Assembly (NCBI GenBank): GCA_025060455.1
Contig: JANXBY010000021.1
Location: 62,001 to 126,000 of the forward strand
Source of the DNA: Armatimonadota bacterium
GTDB taxonomy: Bacteria; Sysuimicrobiota; Sysuimicrobiia; Sysuimicrobiales; Sysuimicrobiaceae
Length of the DNA stretch: 64,000 nucleotides
Direction of reading: 5' to 3'
The position numbers were made by a program, and so were the translations under genes. The notes beneath the pieces were generated by a model. It had not been told where the DNA came from. It did not search any database and worked only from the letters and a program-made list of their open reading frames with translations. Within the stretch, counting starts at the first letter, position 1. Each line of letters starts with the position of its first letter. Of this stretch, positions 37,003 through 45,728 are shown one piece after another.

Positions 37003-37808
37003 CTTCCGAGCTTCAGTACCCGCTGGTGCTGCTGCACGGGGCGGGGGCGGACTGCAGCCGTCTCAGCTGGAAGCACGTGGCACCAGGGCTGGCGCAGCAG
37101 CTCCAAGTGCTGGCTCCGGACCTCCCGGGCCATGGCGGAACTCCGGCCTTGCCCGAGCCCACCACCGACGCCTACCTGGACTGGCTGTGCGGCTGGATGA
37201 GCTCCCAGGCGGTGGGGAGGGCGGCTTTTGCGGGCCTTTCCCTGGGCGGGGCTTTGGCCTTGGGGTACGCGTTGCGCTACCCGGACCGCGTGGACCGGCT
37301 TGCGCTCGTGGCCAGCTACGGGTTTTCGCCCCGCGTGCCGTACCACAGGCTCCTGCGGCTGCTCCTGCGAACTCCGCTGCGGCGCCTGGTCGCAAGCCCG
37401 GCCCTCCGGCGGGGCCGCGGGCTGCGGTGGGGACTGCGCTTCTTAGTGGGAGACCCGAGGGCGGTGGACGACGAGCTGCTGGAAGACGCGCGGGCGGCGC
37501 TGCGGGGGACTGCGCCGGGGCTCTTCTGGCGGTGGCTTTCCACCGAGCTGCTCCCGGGCCGCACCCGCACCTGCTACCTGGACCGGCTGGGGCAGGTCCG
37601 CTGCCCGGTGCTGCTGGTGCACGGGGACCGGGATCGCCTTGTGCCCGTGGCCCACGCGGAGGAGGCGGCCCGCCGGATCCCGCACGCGGAGTTGGTGGTG
37701 TTGCGGGGCTGCGGCCACTGGCCTCCCCGGGAGCGGCCGGCCGAGGTGCTCGCTGCCCTACAGGCCTTCCTGGCGAAAAAAATTTTTTCTCGCTTCCCGC
37801 TCCGCTGA
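36999..37808 (+). CDS. Alpha/beta-hydrolase
   Basis: A 269-aa alpha/beta-hydrolase with oxyanion segment LLHGAGADC, nucleophile elbow GLSLGG, acid in VHGDRDRLVP and histidine in CGHWPP. Likely an esterase or lipase-like enzyme; substrate unknown. TTG start in a TTGA overlap with aroA. The last residues KKIFSRFPLR are encoded by an unusual A7T6 tract (37786-37798) and go beyond the normal family end. Confidence 0.85.
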   Translation: MTSELQYPLVLLHGAGADCSRLSWKHVAPGLAQQLQVLAPDLPGHGGTPALPEPTTDAYLDWLCGWMSSQAVGRAAFAGLSLGGALALGYALRYPDRVDRLALVASYGFSPRVPYHRLLRLLLRTPLRRLVASPALRRGRGLRWGLRFLVGDPRAVDDELLEDARAALRGTAPGLFWRWLSTELLPGRTRTCYLDRLGQVRCPVLLVHGDRDRLVPVAHAEEAARRIPHAELVVLRGCGHWPPRERPAEVLAALQAFLAKKIFSRFPLR

Positions 37809-37841
37809 AGGGATTTTTTAACCGCCGGCGAAGGCTCCCGT

Positions 37842-38702
37842 GTGGGCGCGACGGTGGTGGCCACGAGCTGCTGGCTGCGGCTGCGGGAGCTGGCTCCCTC
37901 CCTGGCGGAGGCGGAGCGGCGGGTGGCGGACTACGTGGTCCGCGAGGGGAAGGCGGTGCCGGCACTGTCCATCACGGAGCTGGCGGAGCGATGCGGGGTC
38001 AGCGAGGCCACCGTGGTGCGGGTGTGCAAGCGGCTGGGGCTGCGTGGCTACCAGGAGCTGCGGATCCGGCTCAGCGCGGAGCTGGCCACCGAGCAGCCGC
38101 AGCTCGCGGGCGAGGTCCGGCGGGGAGACGGGCTGGAGGAGGCCTGCCGCAAGCTGTTCGCGGGGATGGTGGCGGCGCTGGAGGAGACGCTGCGGGTGTT
38201 AGACCGCTCGCAGCTTGAGCGGGTGGTGGAGCGCGTAGACTCCGCCCGGCGGGTGGACCTGTACGGGGTCGGGGCCTCGGGAGTGGTGGCCACCGACGCT
38301 GCGCTGAAGCTGCTGCGGATCGGAATCCAGGCCCAGGCGTTCACCGACCCGCACCTACAGGCCACCTCCGCCGCCCTGCTGGGCCGCCGGGACGTGGCCA
38401 TCGGGGTCTCCCACTCGGGCAGCACCAAGGACACGGTTGAGGCCCTCCGGGTGGCCCGGCAGGCGGGCGCGTTCACCGTGGCCGTCACCCAGCTCGGGCC
38501 TTCGCCCATCACCCGGGTGGCGGATGCGGTGCTGAACACCGTGGCCCGGGAGCCGCTGCTGCGGGAGGCGGCCACCAGCTCCCGGGTGGCGGCCATGGCG
38601 GTGCTGGACAGCGTGTTCGCCGGGGTGCTGCTCCGGCGCTACGGGCTCGCGGTGCGCGCACTGGAGCGGACCCGCGAGGCCCTGGTGGGGAGGAAGTACT
38701 GA
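37842..38702 (+). CDS. MurR/RpiR family transcriptional regulator
   Basis: A 286-aa regulator with an N-terminal RpiR helix-turn-helix (ITELAERCGVSEATVVRVCK) and a C-terminal SIS sugar-phosphate-binding domain (GVGASGVVATDAALK and SHSGSTKDTVEAL). By family and by the murQ gene downstream, the ligand is probably MurNAc-6-phosphate. GTG start. It opens the amino-sugar operon, with the next GTG one base after its stop. The start of the protein (ATVVATSCWLRL) may be slightly long. Confidence 0.88.
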   Translation: MGATVVATSCWLRLRELAPSLAEAERRVADYVVREGKAVPALSITELAERCGVSEATVVRVCKRLGLRGYQELRIRLSAELATEQPQLAGEVRRGDGLEEACRKLFAGMVAALEETLRVLDRSQLERVVERVDSARRVDLYGVGASGVVATDAALKLLRIGIQAQAFTDPHLQATSAALLGRRDVAIGVSHSGSTKDTVEALRVARQAGAFTVAVTQLGPSPITRVADAVLNTVAREPLLREAATSSRVAAMAVLDSVFAGVLLRRYGLAVRALERTREALVGRKY

Positions 38703-38703
38703 G

Positions 38704-39237
38704 GTGACGTCTTCGCGCGGCCTCCAGATCCGGGCGGCGCGTCGCGGGGACGTGTCCGCCTGTGCCCGGCTCGTGGCCCAGGAGCCCCTCTGGCACCGCT
38801 ACGGCCTTTCGGCACGGCGGGCGTCCGCCTTGATCCGGTGGGCCCTCCGACGGCGAGAGCCGATCCTGGTCGCGGTCCGGGGGGGAGAGGTGTTGGGCTT
38901 CGTGTGGTTCCAGCACCGGGGGACCTTTGTCCACTCCGGGTACGTGCGCTGGATCGTCACGGCGGCCGGCGCGCGGGGTCAGGGCATTGGGAGTGCCCTC
39001 CTGCGTGCGGCAGAGGAACGAATCTTGCGGCATGGACCGAACGTCTTCCTCCTGGTCTCCCATTTCAACCGGAGGGCCCAGCGCTTCTACAGGAAGATGG
39101 GCTACCAGCGGGTCGGGGTTCTGAGGCACTACGTGCACCGTGGGATCCACGAGTGGATCTTCCGGAAGACCCGCGGCCCGCTGGCGCAGTTCGAGCACCG
39201 GCGGCAGCGCAGAACGCGGAGGGAGGTGAGACCGTGA
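38704..39237 (+). CDS. GNAT family N-acetyltransferase
   Basis: A 177-aa GNAT enzyme. The acetyl-CoA loop is in GARGQGIGSALLRAAEE, and the C-terminal FYRKMGYQRVG is typical. The acceptor is unknown; location in a cell-wall recycling operon suggests an amino sugar or amino acid, an inference only. GTG start; the stop overlaps the binding-protein start. Base use from here to about 43.7 kb is less G-biased than in flanking genes. Confidence 0.88.
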   Translation: MTSSRGLQIRAARRGDVSACARLVAQEPLWHRYGLSARRASALIRWALRRREPILVAVRGGEVLGFVWFQHRGTFVHSGYVRWIVTAAGARGQGIGSALLRAAEERILRHGPNVFLLVSHFNRRAQRFYRKMGYQRVGVLRHYVHRGIHEWIFRKTRGPLAQFEHRRQRRTRREVRP

Positions 39238-40781
39238 AGCGCGTCCACGCCTGCAGCTGGGTAACGGTGGCGCTCCTCGTGGGCACCGTGGCCGCCGTCC
39301 TGATGGCGCCCGGCGGGCGCTCCGAGGTGCGCGCCCAGCCCGCCGGCACCCTGACCATCGGGGTGCCAGGAGAGCCAGTGGGTCTAGACCCACACATCGT
39401 CACGGTGTTCTCGTCCTTACGACGGGCCGACCTGCTGTACAACCGCCTGGTCCGGTACAACGAACGGATGGAGATCGTCGGTGACCTGGCCGCGTCGTGG
39501 GAGATCCCCGACAGCCGGACGTACATCTTCCGCCTCCACCGCGGGGTTCGGTTCCACAACGGCCGGGAGCTGGTCGCGGACGACGTGAAGTACAGCTTCG
39601 AGCGTATCGCGGACCCGGCCACCGGTTCCCCGGCCCGGGCCTGGCTTCCGCCCTTCGAATCCGTCCGGATCGTCGACCGGTACACCGTGGAGTTCAAGTT
39701 GAAGCACCAACTGGCCTCCTTCCTCAGCAACCTCACCCTCTCCAACATGGCCATCGTTCCCCGGGAGGAGGTGGAGCGGCACGGCAACCTCCACCGCGTG
39801 GCCGTGGGGACCGGCCCGTTCATGTTGGACCGGTGGGTCCCGGACGACCACATGCGGCTCGTGCGCAACCCGAACTACTTCCGGCGCGGCCTGCCTCGGG
39901 TGTCGGAGGTGGTGATCCGGGTCATCCCGGACGAAGCCTCGCTGTTGGCAGGGCTGCGGGCGGGCAGCCTTGACATGGCGCACCTGTCGGACCCCGCGGT
40001 CATTGACCTGGCACGGCGGAGCCCCGGGATCCGGGTCCAGCAGGTGCCCACGGTGCTCTTGCGCACCTTCGGGTTCAACACCACCCGGCCACCGTTCACC
40101 GACGCCCGGGTGCGCCAGGCCATCGGCTGGGCTCTGGACCGGCACCAGATCGTGGAGTTGGCCGAGCGGGGCTACGCGGCCGTCTCGGGCCCGATCCCGG
40201 TCTCCATTCGGGAGTGGGCGTTGCCGGTGTCGGCGCTGCCGTACGCGCGCCCGGACCGTGAGCGGGCTCGGCGCTTGCTCGCGGACGCGGGCTACCCACG
40301 CGGCCTGACCATCAAGATCCAGACTTCGCCAGGTTTCCGGCTCCTGCCCGTGGCAGAGGTGATCAAGGATCAGCTGCGGGAGGTCGGCATCACCGCGGAG
40401 CTGGAGGTGAGCGAGTGGGGTGTCTGGGTGGGGCGGTGGGTGCGTCGGGACTTCGACTCCATGGTGGAGATCCGCAGCGGAGGGATCGACCCGGACGGCT
40501 TCCTGTACCGGATGCTGCACAGCACGGGGCCCGTGAACAACTTCCTGTACAAGGACGCAGAACTGGATCGCCTGTTGGACCGTGGGCGGGTCATCGTGGA
40601 CCCACAGAGGCGCAAGGCCATCTACGACGAGGCACAGCGGCTGATCATGGAGCGGGCTCCGGTCATTCCCCTCTACAGCCCGTACGACACGTGGGCCATG
40701 AGGGACCGGGTGCGGGGCTTCCGCCAGGTGGCGACCGCCCAGTACTACTACCTCGAGGAGGTGTCGCTGGGCGGCCCGTAG
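39234..40781 (+). CDS. ABC transporter substrate-binding protein (family 5, dipeptide/oligopeptide type)
   Basis: A 515-aa extracytoplasmic solute-binding protein of the DppA/OppA class. A cleavable signal peptide occupies about residues 1-37 (KR followed by a hydrophobic core, AQPAG near the cleavage site); there is no lipobox cysteine at that point. The family 5 signature region FHNGRELVADDVKYSFER is clear. Family members bind peptides, nickel or muropeptides; in this operon a murein peptide or MurNAc-peptide is the likely cargo. GTG start with GGAGGGAGG upstream and a 4-base overlap with the GNAT gene. Confidence 0.92.
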   Translation: MKRVHACSWVTVALLVGTVAAVLMAPGGRSEVRAQPAGTLTIGVPGEPVGLDPHIVTVFSSLRRADLLYNRLVRYNERMEIVGDLAASWEIPDSRTYIFRLHRGVRFHNGRELVADDVKYSFERIADPATGSPARAWLPPFESVRIVDRYTVEFKLKHQLASFLSNLTLSNMAIVPREEVERHGNLHRVAVGTGPFMLDRWVPDDHMRLVRNPNYFRRGLPRVSEVVIRVIPDEASLLAGLRAGSLDMAHLSDPAVIDLARRSPGIRVQQVPTVLLRTFGFNTTRPPFTDARVRQAIGWALDRHQIVELAERGYAAVSGPIPVSIREWALPVSALPYARPDRERARRLLADAGYPRGLTIKIQTSPGFRLLPVAEVIKDQLREVGITAELEVSEWGVWVGRWVRRDFDSMVEIRSGGIDPDGFLYRMLHSTGPVNNFLYKDAELDRLLDRGRVIVDPQRRKAIYDEAQRLIMERAPVIPLYSPYDTWAMRDRVRGFRQVATAQYYYLEEVSLGGP

Positions 40782-40802
40782 CCCGGAGGTTTACAGCACG
40801 CC

Positions 40803-41753
40803 TTGGCGCGTTTTGTGGCCCGGCGCCTCGTGTCCCTGGGCCCCGTCCTGTTCGGGGTGACCGTTCTCGTGTTCCTGGTCCTGCGCCTGATCCCCGGGGA
40901 CGTGATCGAGGTATACGCGGGGACCCAGGTGGGCCTGACGCCGGAGCAGCGTCGCGAGCTGGAGCGCATCTTCGGGATGGACCGTCCCCTGTACCGGCAG
41001 TACGTGGACTGGATCGCGGGCGTGCTGCAAGGGGACCTCGGCACCTCCCTGCGAACCGGACGCAAGGTGGGGCACGAGATCGCCACCCGCCTGCCCGTCA
41101 GTGCAGAGCTGGCAACGCTGGCGACAGGGCTGGCCATGGTGGTCGGTCTGCCGCTGGGCATGCTGGCCGCCACCCAGCGGGGCCGGGCGTGGGACGCGGT
41201 GGCCCGGGTGGCGGGGCTGATGGGGCTGTCGCTACCGGGATTCTGGTTGGCGACCCTGCTCGTCCTTGTGTTCTCCAAGTACTTGCCCGTGGGGCTCCTC
41301 GGGCCCTACGTTCGACCGACGGTGGACCCGCTGGCGAACCTGCGGGTCCTAGCCCTCCCCACGGTGGCCCTGGCGACCCCTCTGGCGGCGGTTCTCATGC
41401 GCTACGTCCGTGCGAGTCTGGTGGAGGTCCTCGGGCAGGAGTACATCCGGACGGCCCGCAGCAAGGGGCTGCCCGAGCGGGTGGTGTTGCGGCGACACGC
41501 CCTCAGGAACGCCCTAATTCCGGTGGTGACGGTCGTGGGCATCCAGTTCGGCTACCTCTTGGGTGGGACCGTGGTGGTGGAGGAGGTGTTCGGGATCCCC
41601 GGGATGGGGCGTCTCGTCCTCTACGCCATCTACCAGCGAGACTACCCAGTGGTCCAGGCGGTGGTCCTCGTTTCAGCCCTGCTGTTCGTCGGGGTGAACT
41701 TGGCAGTGGACGTACTGTACGCCTTCCTGGACCCCCGGATCCGGTATGGATGA
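40803..41753 (+). CDS. ABC transporter permease (DppB-type)
   Basis: A 316-aa inner-membrane permease with six expected helices. The N-terminus FVARRLVSLGPVLFGVTVLV and the EAA-loop region IRTARSKGLPERVVLRRHAL are typical of the DppB/OppB branch. TTG start after a GGAGG that lies slightly far (13 bases). Its end overlaps the DppC-type gene by 8 bases. Confidence 0.9.
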   Translation: MARFVARRLVSLGPVLFGVTVLVFLVLRLIPGDVIEVYAGTQVGLTPEQRRELERIFGMDRPLYRQYVDWIAGVLQGDLGTSLRTGRKVGHEIATRLPVSAELATLATGLAMVVGLPLGMLAATQRGRAWDAVARVAGLMGLSLPGFWLATLLVLVFSKYLPVGLLGPYVRPTVDPLANLRVLALPTVALATPLAAVLMRYVRASLVEVLGQEYIRTARSKGLPERVVLRRHALRNALIPVVTVVGIQFGYLLGGTVVVEEVFGIPGMGRLVLYAIYQRDYPVVQAVVLVSALLFVGVNLAVDVLYAFLDPRIRYG

Positions 41754-42597
41754 GGAACGTCGCAGGCGGGCTGTGCGGTGGAGCCAGCGACCCCTGACCG
41801 TCGTCGGCACCGTCCTGGTCTGCGCGTACGCGCTGGCCGCGGTACTGTCGCCTTGGGTGGCGCCCCACGATCCACTGCACATGTACCCGGGCCTAGCCCT
41901 GGCGGGCCCCTCGCTGCGATTCCCCTTCGGCACGGACGAGTTCGGCCGGTGCGTGTTCAGCCGGATCCTGCACGGTGCGCGGGTGTCCCTGTTCGTGGCG
42001 GGGGCGTCGGTGGCGACGGCCCTCATCCTGGGGACCACCGTAGGGCTTGTGGCGGGACTGCGGGGCGGGCGTCTGGACAACGTGCTCATGCGGGTTATGG
42101 ACGTGGTCTTCGCGTTCCCAAGCGTGTTGTTGGCGCTGTTCGTGGTGGGGGTCCTAGGCCCCGCACCCGCGCACATCGTCGTCGCCATCGGATTGGTCTA
42201 CGCCCCGCAATTCGCTCGGGTCTCGCGGGCCGCCGTTCTGACGGTGCGGCACCTGGAGTACGTGGAGGCCGCGCGGGCCCTGGGGGCCTCGGAGCTGCGA
42301 ATCCTGCGGCGCCACATCCTGCCGAACGTCGCCGCCCCCCTGATCGTCCAGGTCAGCCTGACCCTGTCCCTGGCCATCCTGACCGAGTCGGCCCTGTCCT
42401 TCCTCGGGCTGGGTACCCAGCCCCCATGGCCCTCCTGGGGGAACATGCTCAGCGCGGGGCGGCGGTTTATGGAGCTGGCTCCCTGGGTGGCGGTCTTCCC
42501 GGGAGCCTCCATCATGGGAATCGTCCTCGGTTTTAACCTCCTGGGCGACGGGCTGCAGGAGCTTCTAGATCCCCGGATGCGGTCGGAGCACACGTGA
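41746..42597 (+). CDS. ABC transporter permease (DppC-type)
   Basis: A 283-aa permease of the DppC/OppC class: N-terminal helix, FPFGTDEFGRCVFSRILHGAR signature, and the EAA loop ARALGASELRILRRHILPN. It pairs with the upstream DppB-type subunit. No DppD/DppF-type ATPase gene follows; the ATPases must be encoded elsewhere, as is known for some sugar and peptide importers. ATG start. Confidence 0.9.
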   Translation: MDEERRRRAVRWSQRPLTVVGTVLVCAYALAAVLSPWVAPHDPLHMYPGLALAGPSLRFPFGTDEFGRCVFSRILHGARVSLFVAGASVATALILGTTVGLVAGLRGGRLDNVLMRVMDVVFAFPSVLLALFVVGVLGPAPAHIVVAIGLVYAPQFARVSRAAVLTVRHLEYVEAARALGASELRILRRHILPNVAAPLIVQVSLTLSLAILTESALSFLGLGTQPPWPSWGNMLSAGRRFMELAPWVAVFPGASIMGIVLGFNLLGDGLQELLDPRMRSEHT

Positions 42598-43676
42598 CAG
42601 GGAGGAGAGTGGCTGCACTCCTCCGGGCCGGGGTCGCCTCCGGAGTCTTTCCGGGTGCCGTGGCGGTCGTCTGGGCAGGTGGCCGGACCGTGTTCACCGA
42701 CGCGGTCGGTCAGGCAGAGGTCGTTCCCACACAGCGAGCCATGCAGCCCGACGCGCTCTTCGACCTGGCGTCCCTCACCAAGGTCCTGTGCACCGTGCCC
42801 GTGGTGCTGCGTCTGGTCGAGGCAGGGCTGTTGCACCTGGACACCGCCGTGAGTCGTTGGCTGCCGGAGTTGCGCGGAGCGCCGTGCGGGGCAGCGACCC
42901 TGCGGCAGGCGCTGAGCCACACCACGGGGCTTCCCGCGTGGCGGCCCCTGTACCTGAAAGCGCGCGGCCGCGAGGCGGTGGTGCGGGCACTCGGGGAGGT
43001 CAGCCTGGAGGCGCCACCCGGGCAGCAGGTGGTGTACTCGGACCTCGGCGTCTTGCTAGCCGGCCTTGCAGCCGAGCGCGCGGGAGGAGGGCGCATGGAC
43101 TTGCTCTTCCGCACGCACGTGGCGGAGCCCCTGGGCCTGCAGGAGACAGGCTTCTGCCCGCCGCCCGCCGTGCGGGCTCGGTGCGTGGCCACCGAGCAGG
43201 GCAACGCGTACGAACGGCAGATGGCCGGACAGGCGGGTATGGAGTTTCCCTGGCGCACGCACGTCCTGGTGGGGGAAGTCCATGACGGAAACGCGCACCA
43301 CGCCCTGGGTGGGGTGGCGCCGCACGCAGGCCTGTTCTCCACCGCCCGGGAGGTCGGCCGTGTGGTGGAGGCGTGGATGCACCCCAGAGGCTGGCTGCCA
43401 GAAGGGTGTGTGTCGGAGGCGCTCCGGGACCAGCGGCGCGGGGCCGAGGGGGAGCCTCGGGGCTTGGGTTGGGCGCTGCACCACCCTGGCTGCTTTTTCG
43501 CCGCGTTCGGCCCGCGGTCGTTCGGCCACACGGGGTTCACCGGGACCTCCGTGGCCGCGGACCCCGACCGCGAGCTGTGGGCGGTGTTGCTGACCAACCG
43601 CGTGCATCCACGCGTACGGGACGGTATCGACGACTTCCGGCGGGCGTTCCACCAAGAGGTGGCGCATCTGTCCTGA
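42594..43676 (+). CDS. Serine hydrolase, beta-lactamase/YbbE-like
   Basis: A 360-aa serine hydrolase of the AmpC/penicillin-binding-protein fold. The SxxK motif is S60LTK63, with Tyr in VVYSDLG and the third motif in FGHTGFTG. No signal peptide, so it is probably cytoplasmic. B. subtilis YbbE/AmiE, a relative in the murQ-murR-murP operon, splits MurNAc from peptide; the same operon context suggests a similar amidase role. GTG start in a GTGA overlap with the permease. A simple esterase is the alternative. Confidence 0.82.
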   Translation: MTGRRVAALLRAGVASGVFPGAVAVVWAGGRTVFTDAVGQAEVVPTQRAMQPDALFDLASLTKVLCTVPVVLRLVEAGLLHLDTAVSRWLPELRGAPCGAATLRQALSHTTGLPAWRPLYLKARGREAVVRALGEVSLEAPPGQQVVYSDLGVLLAGLAAERAGGGRMDLLFRTHVAEPLGLQETGFCPPPAVRARCVATEQGNAYERQMAGQAGMEFPWRTHVLVGEVHDGNAHHALGGVAPHAGLFSTAREVGRVVEAWMHPRGWLPEGCVSEALRDQRRGAEGEPRGLGWALHHPGCFFAAFGPRSFGHTGFTGTSVAADPDRELWAVLLTNRVHPRVRDGIDDFRRAFHQEVAHLS

Positions 43677-43686
43677 GGAGGTGCGT

Positions 43687-44589
43687 GTGAGGAGAGCTTT
43701 GGAGGAGCTGGAGACGGAGCAATCCAACCCCCGGAGCACCGACCTAGATCGGCTCCCCACGGACGAGGTGGTCCGGCTCATCAACGAAGAGGACGCCTCG
43801 GTAGCCGCGGCTGTACGGGAAGCGTTGCCTGCGGTGGCGCGGGCCGCGGAGCTAGTGGCTGAGCGGCTTTCCCGTGGCGGGCGGGTGTTCTACGTGGGAG
43901 CGGGGACGAGCGGGCGGATGGGGTGGCTGGACGCGGTGGAGTGGGGCCCCACCTTCGGCGTGGATCCCGGGTGCGTGCAGGTGGTGGTGCCGGGCGGGGT
44001 CGGGTCCACCGTGGAAGCCACCTCGGAGCTGGAGGACGACGCGGAGCTGGGCGCCCGCGACCTTCGGGCTCAGAGGCCCACGCCCCGTGACGTGGTGGTG
44101 GGGATCGCCGCCAGCGGTCGGACGCCCTACGTCCTGGGCGCCCTCCAGGCCGCACGGGAGGCAGGCTGCGCGGTGGTGGTGGTCTGCAACAACCCGGGTT
44201 CACCCATGGAGGCCATGGCAGACGTGGCGGTGGTCGTACGCACGGGTCCCGAGGTCCTGGCCGGCTCCACCCGGATGAAGGCAGGAACAGCCCAGAAGAT
44301 GGTGCTGAATATGCTCAGCACCGCTGCGATGGTGCGGCTGGGGAAGGTGTATCGGAACCTGATGGTAGACGTCCAGCCCCTGAACCGGAAGCTGGCGGCG
44401 AGGGCGGTGCGAATCGTGGCGGAGGCGGTGGGGGTGCCGTTGGAGCGGGCGGCGGAGCTGCTGGAACGGGCAGGGCACAACGCGAAGGTCGCCATCGTCA
44501 TGGGCCGGGCGGGTTGCAGCCGGGAGGAAGCGGTGGACCGGCTGAGACGCGCAGGAGGCCGGGTGCGAGCGGCCCTGGGGGAAGCGTGA
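43687..44589 (+). CDS. murQ: N-acetylmuramic acid 6-phosphate etherase
   Basis: Lyase (300 aa) that removes D-lactate from MurNAc-6-P, giving GlcNAc-6-P. The SIS core shows FYVGAGTSGRMGWLDAVE with the catalytic Glu85, GIAASGRTPYVLGAL, and SKIKAGTAQK-type AGSTRMKAGTAQKMVLNM. AGGAGG at 43676-43681 overlaps an upstream GTG (43681), so GTG 43687 with 5-base spacing is the better start. It overlaps anmK by 4 bases. Confidence 0.96.
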   Translation: MRRALEELETEQSNPRSTDLDRLPTDEVVRLINEEDASVAAAVREALPAVARAAELVAERLSRGGRVFYVGAGTSGRMGWLDAVEWGPTFGVDPGCVQVVVPGGVGSTVEATSELEDDAELGARDLRAQRPTPRDVVVGIAASGRTPYVLGALQAAREAGCAVVVVCNNPGSPMEAMADVAVVVRTGPEVLAGSTRMKAGTAQKMVLNMLSTAAMVRLGKVYRNLMVDVQPLNRKLAARAVRIVAEAVGVPLERAAELLERAGHNAKVAIVMGRAGCSREEAVDRLRRAGGRVRAALGEA

Positions 44590-45728
44590 CCGCCTTCCGG
44601 TGGCCCCATCCGGCGCCCGTCCTGCGGGTGGTGGGGGTGATGTCCGGGACCTCCTGCGACGGGGTGGACGTCGCGGTGGTGGAGGTGGAGCGGGCCGAGC
44701 GGGTTCGGGTTCGGACCCTCTGTACCTCCACGCAGCCGTACCCGGACCCGGTGCGCGAGGCGCTGCTACGCCTCGCGAGCCGGCACGCCACTCCGGAGGA
44801 GGTGTGCCGGTGGAACTTCGAGCTGGGGGAGCTGTTCGCGCAGGCCGTCCTGCGCGCCCTGGCACAGGCGGCCCTCGACCCCGCCAGCTGCCACTTGGTG
44901 GGCTCGCACGGACACACGGTTTGGCACGCACCGGGCCACAGCACCTTACAGGTGGGCGAGGCGGCGGTGATCGCGGAGCGGACGGGCCTTCCGGTGGTGA
45001 GCAACTTCCGGGCCCGGGACGTGGCCGCGGGCGGTCAGGGCGCGCCCCTCGTCCCGTACCTGGACTGGCTGCTGTTCGCCCACCCGCAGCGCTACCGGGC
45101 GGTGCAGAACCTGGGCGGGATCGGAAACGTGACATACGTCCCGGCAGGTGGGGGGCCGGAGGACGTGGTGGCGTTCGACACCGGCCCCGGCAACATGGTG
45201 GTGGACGGCGTGGTACAGCTGCTCACAGGGGCGCGGTACGACGAGGGCGGCCGCATGGCGGCCCGCGGCCACCCGCACCAGGCTCTCGTAGAGGAGCTGT
45301 TGCGCCACCCGTACTTCTCACAGCCGCCGCCCAAGACCACCGGCCGGGAGGTGTTCGGCGTGGACTACGCGCGGGCGCTGGTGGGGCGCGGCCGGCAACT
45401 GGGGCTCCGGGATGAGGACCTGGTGGCCACCGCCACGTACCTCACTGCCCGGACGGTGGCGGAGGCGTACCGGTTCGTGGGCAAGGTCGACGAGGTTCTG
45501 TTGAGCGGCGGAGGGGTCCACAACCAGACCCTGATGCGGTGGATCCGCGAGCTTGTGGCGCCTGTCCCCGTGCGAACCACTGCGGGGGAGGGTGTGGACC
45601 CGGACTTCAAAGAGGCAGTGGCGTTCGCGGTGCTGGCGGCCCTGACTGCGTGGGGAATGCCGGGCAACCTGCCGAAGGCCACGGGAGCGCGCCGGGCCGT
45701 ATTGCTGGGCGACCTGACGCCGCCGTGA
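44586..45728 (+). CDS. anmK: Anhydro-N-acetylmuramic acid kinase
   Basis: Phosphorylates and opens 1,6-anhydro-MurNAc to MurNAc-6-P, feeding MurQ (380 aa). The family start GVMSGTSCDGVDVAVVE, GSHGHTVWHAPG, and the C-terminal LSGGGVHNQTLM block are clear. GTG start overlapping murQ; the open frame above belongs to murQ in another frame. Its presence implies anhydromuropeptides are available, from lytic transglycosylases or import. Confidence 0.95.
   Translation: MTAFRWPHPAPVLRVVGVMSGTSCDGVDVAVVEVERAERVRVRTLCTSTQPYPDPVREALLRLASRHATPEEVCRWNFELGELFAQAVLRALAQAALDPASCHLVGSHGHTVWHAPGHSTLQVGEAAVIAERTGLPVVSNFRARDVAAGGQGAPLVPYLDWLLFAHPQRYRAVQNLGGIGNVTYVPAGGGPEDVVAFDTGPGNMVVDGVVQLLTGARYDEGGRMAARGHPHQALVEELLRHPYFSQPPPKTTGREVFGVDYARALVGRGRQLGLRDEDLVATATYLTARTVAEAYRFVGKVDEVLLSGGGVHNQTLMRWIRELVAPVPVRTTAGEGVDPDFKEAVAFAVLAALTAWGMPGNLPKATGARRAVLLGDLTPP

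Noticed and set aside
43681-43686. GTG 43681 as murQ start
   Set aside because: It overlaps the AGGAGG ribosome-binding site; GTG 43687 has suitable spacing.
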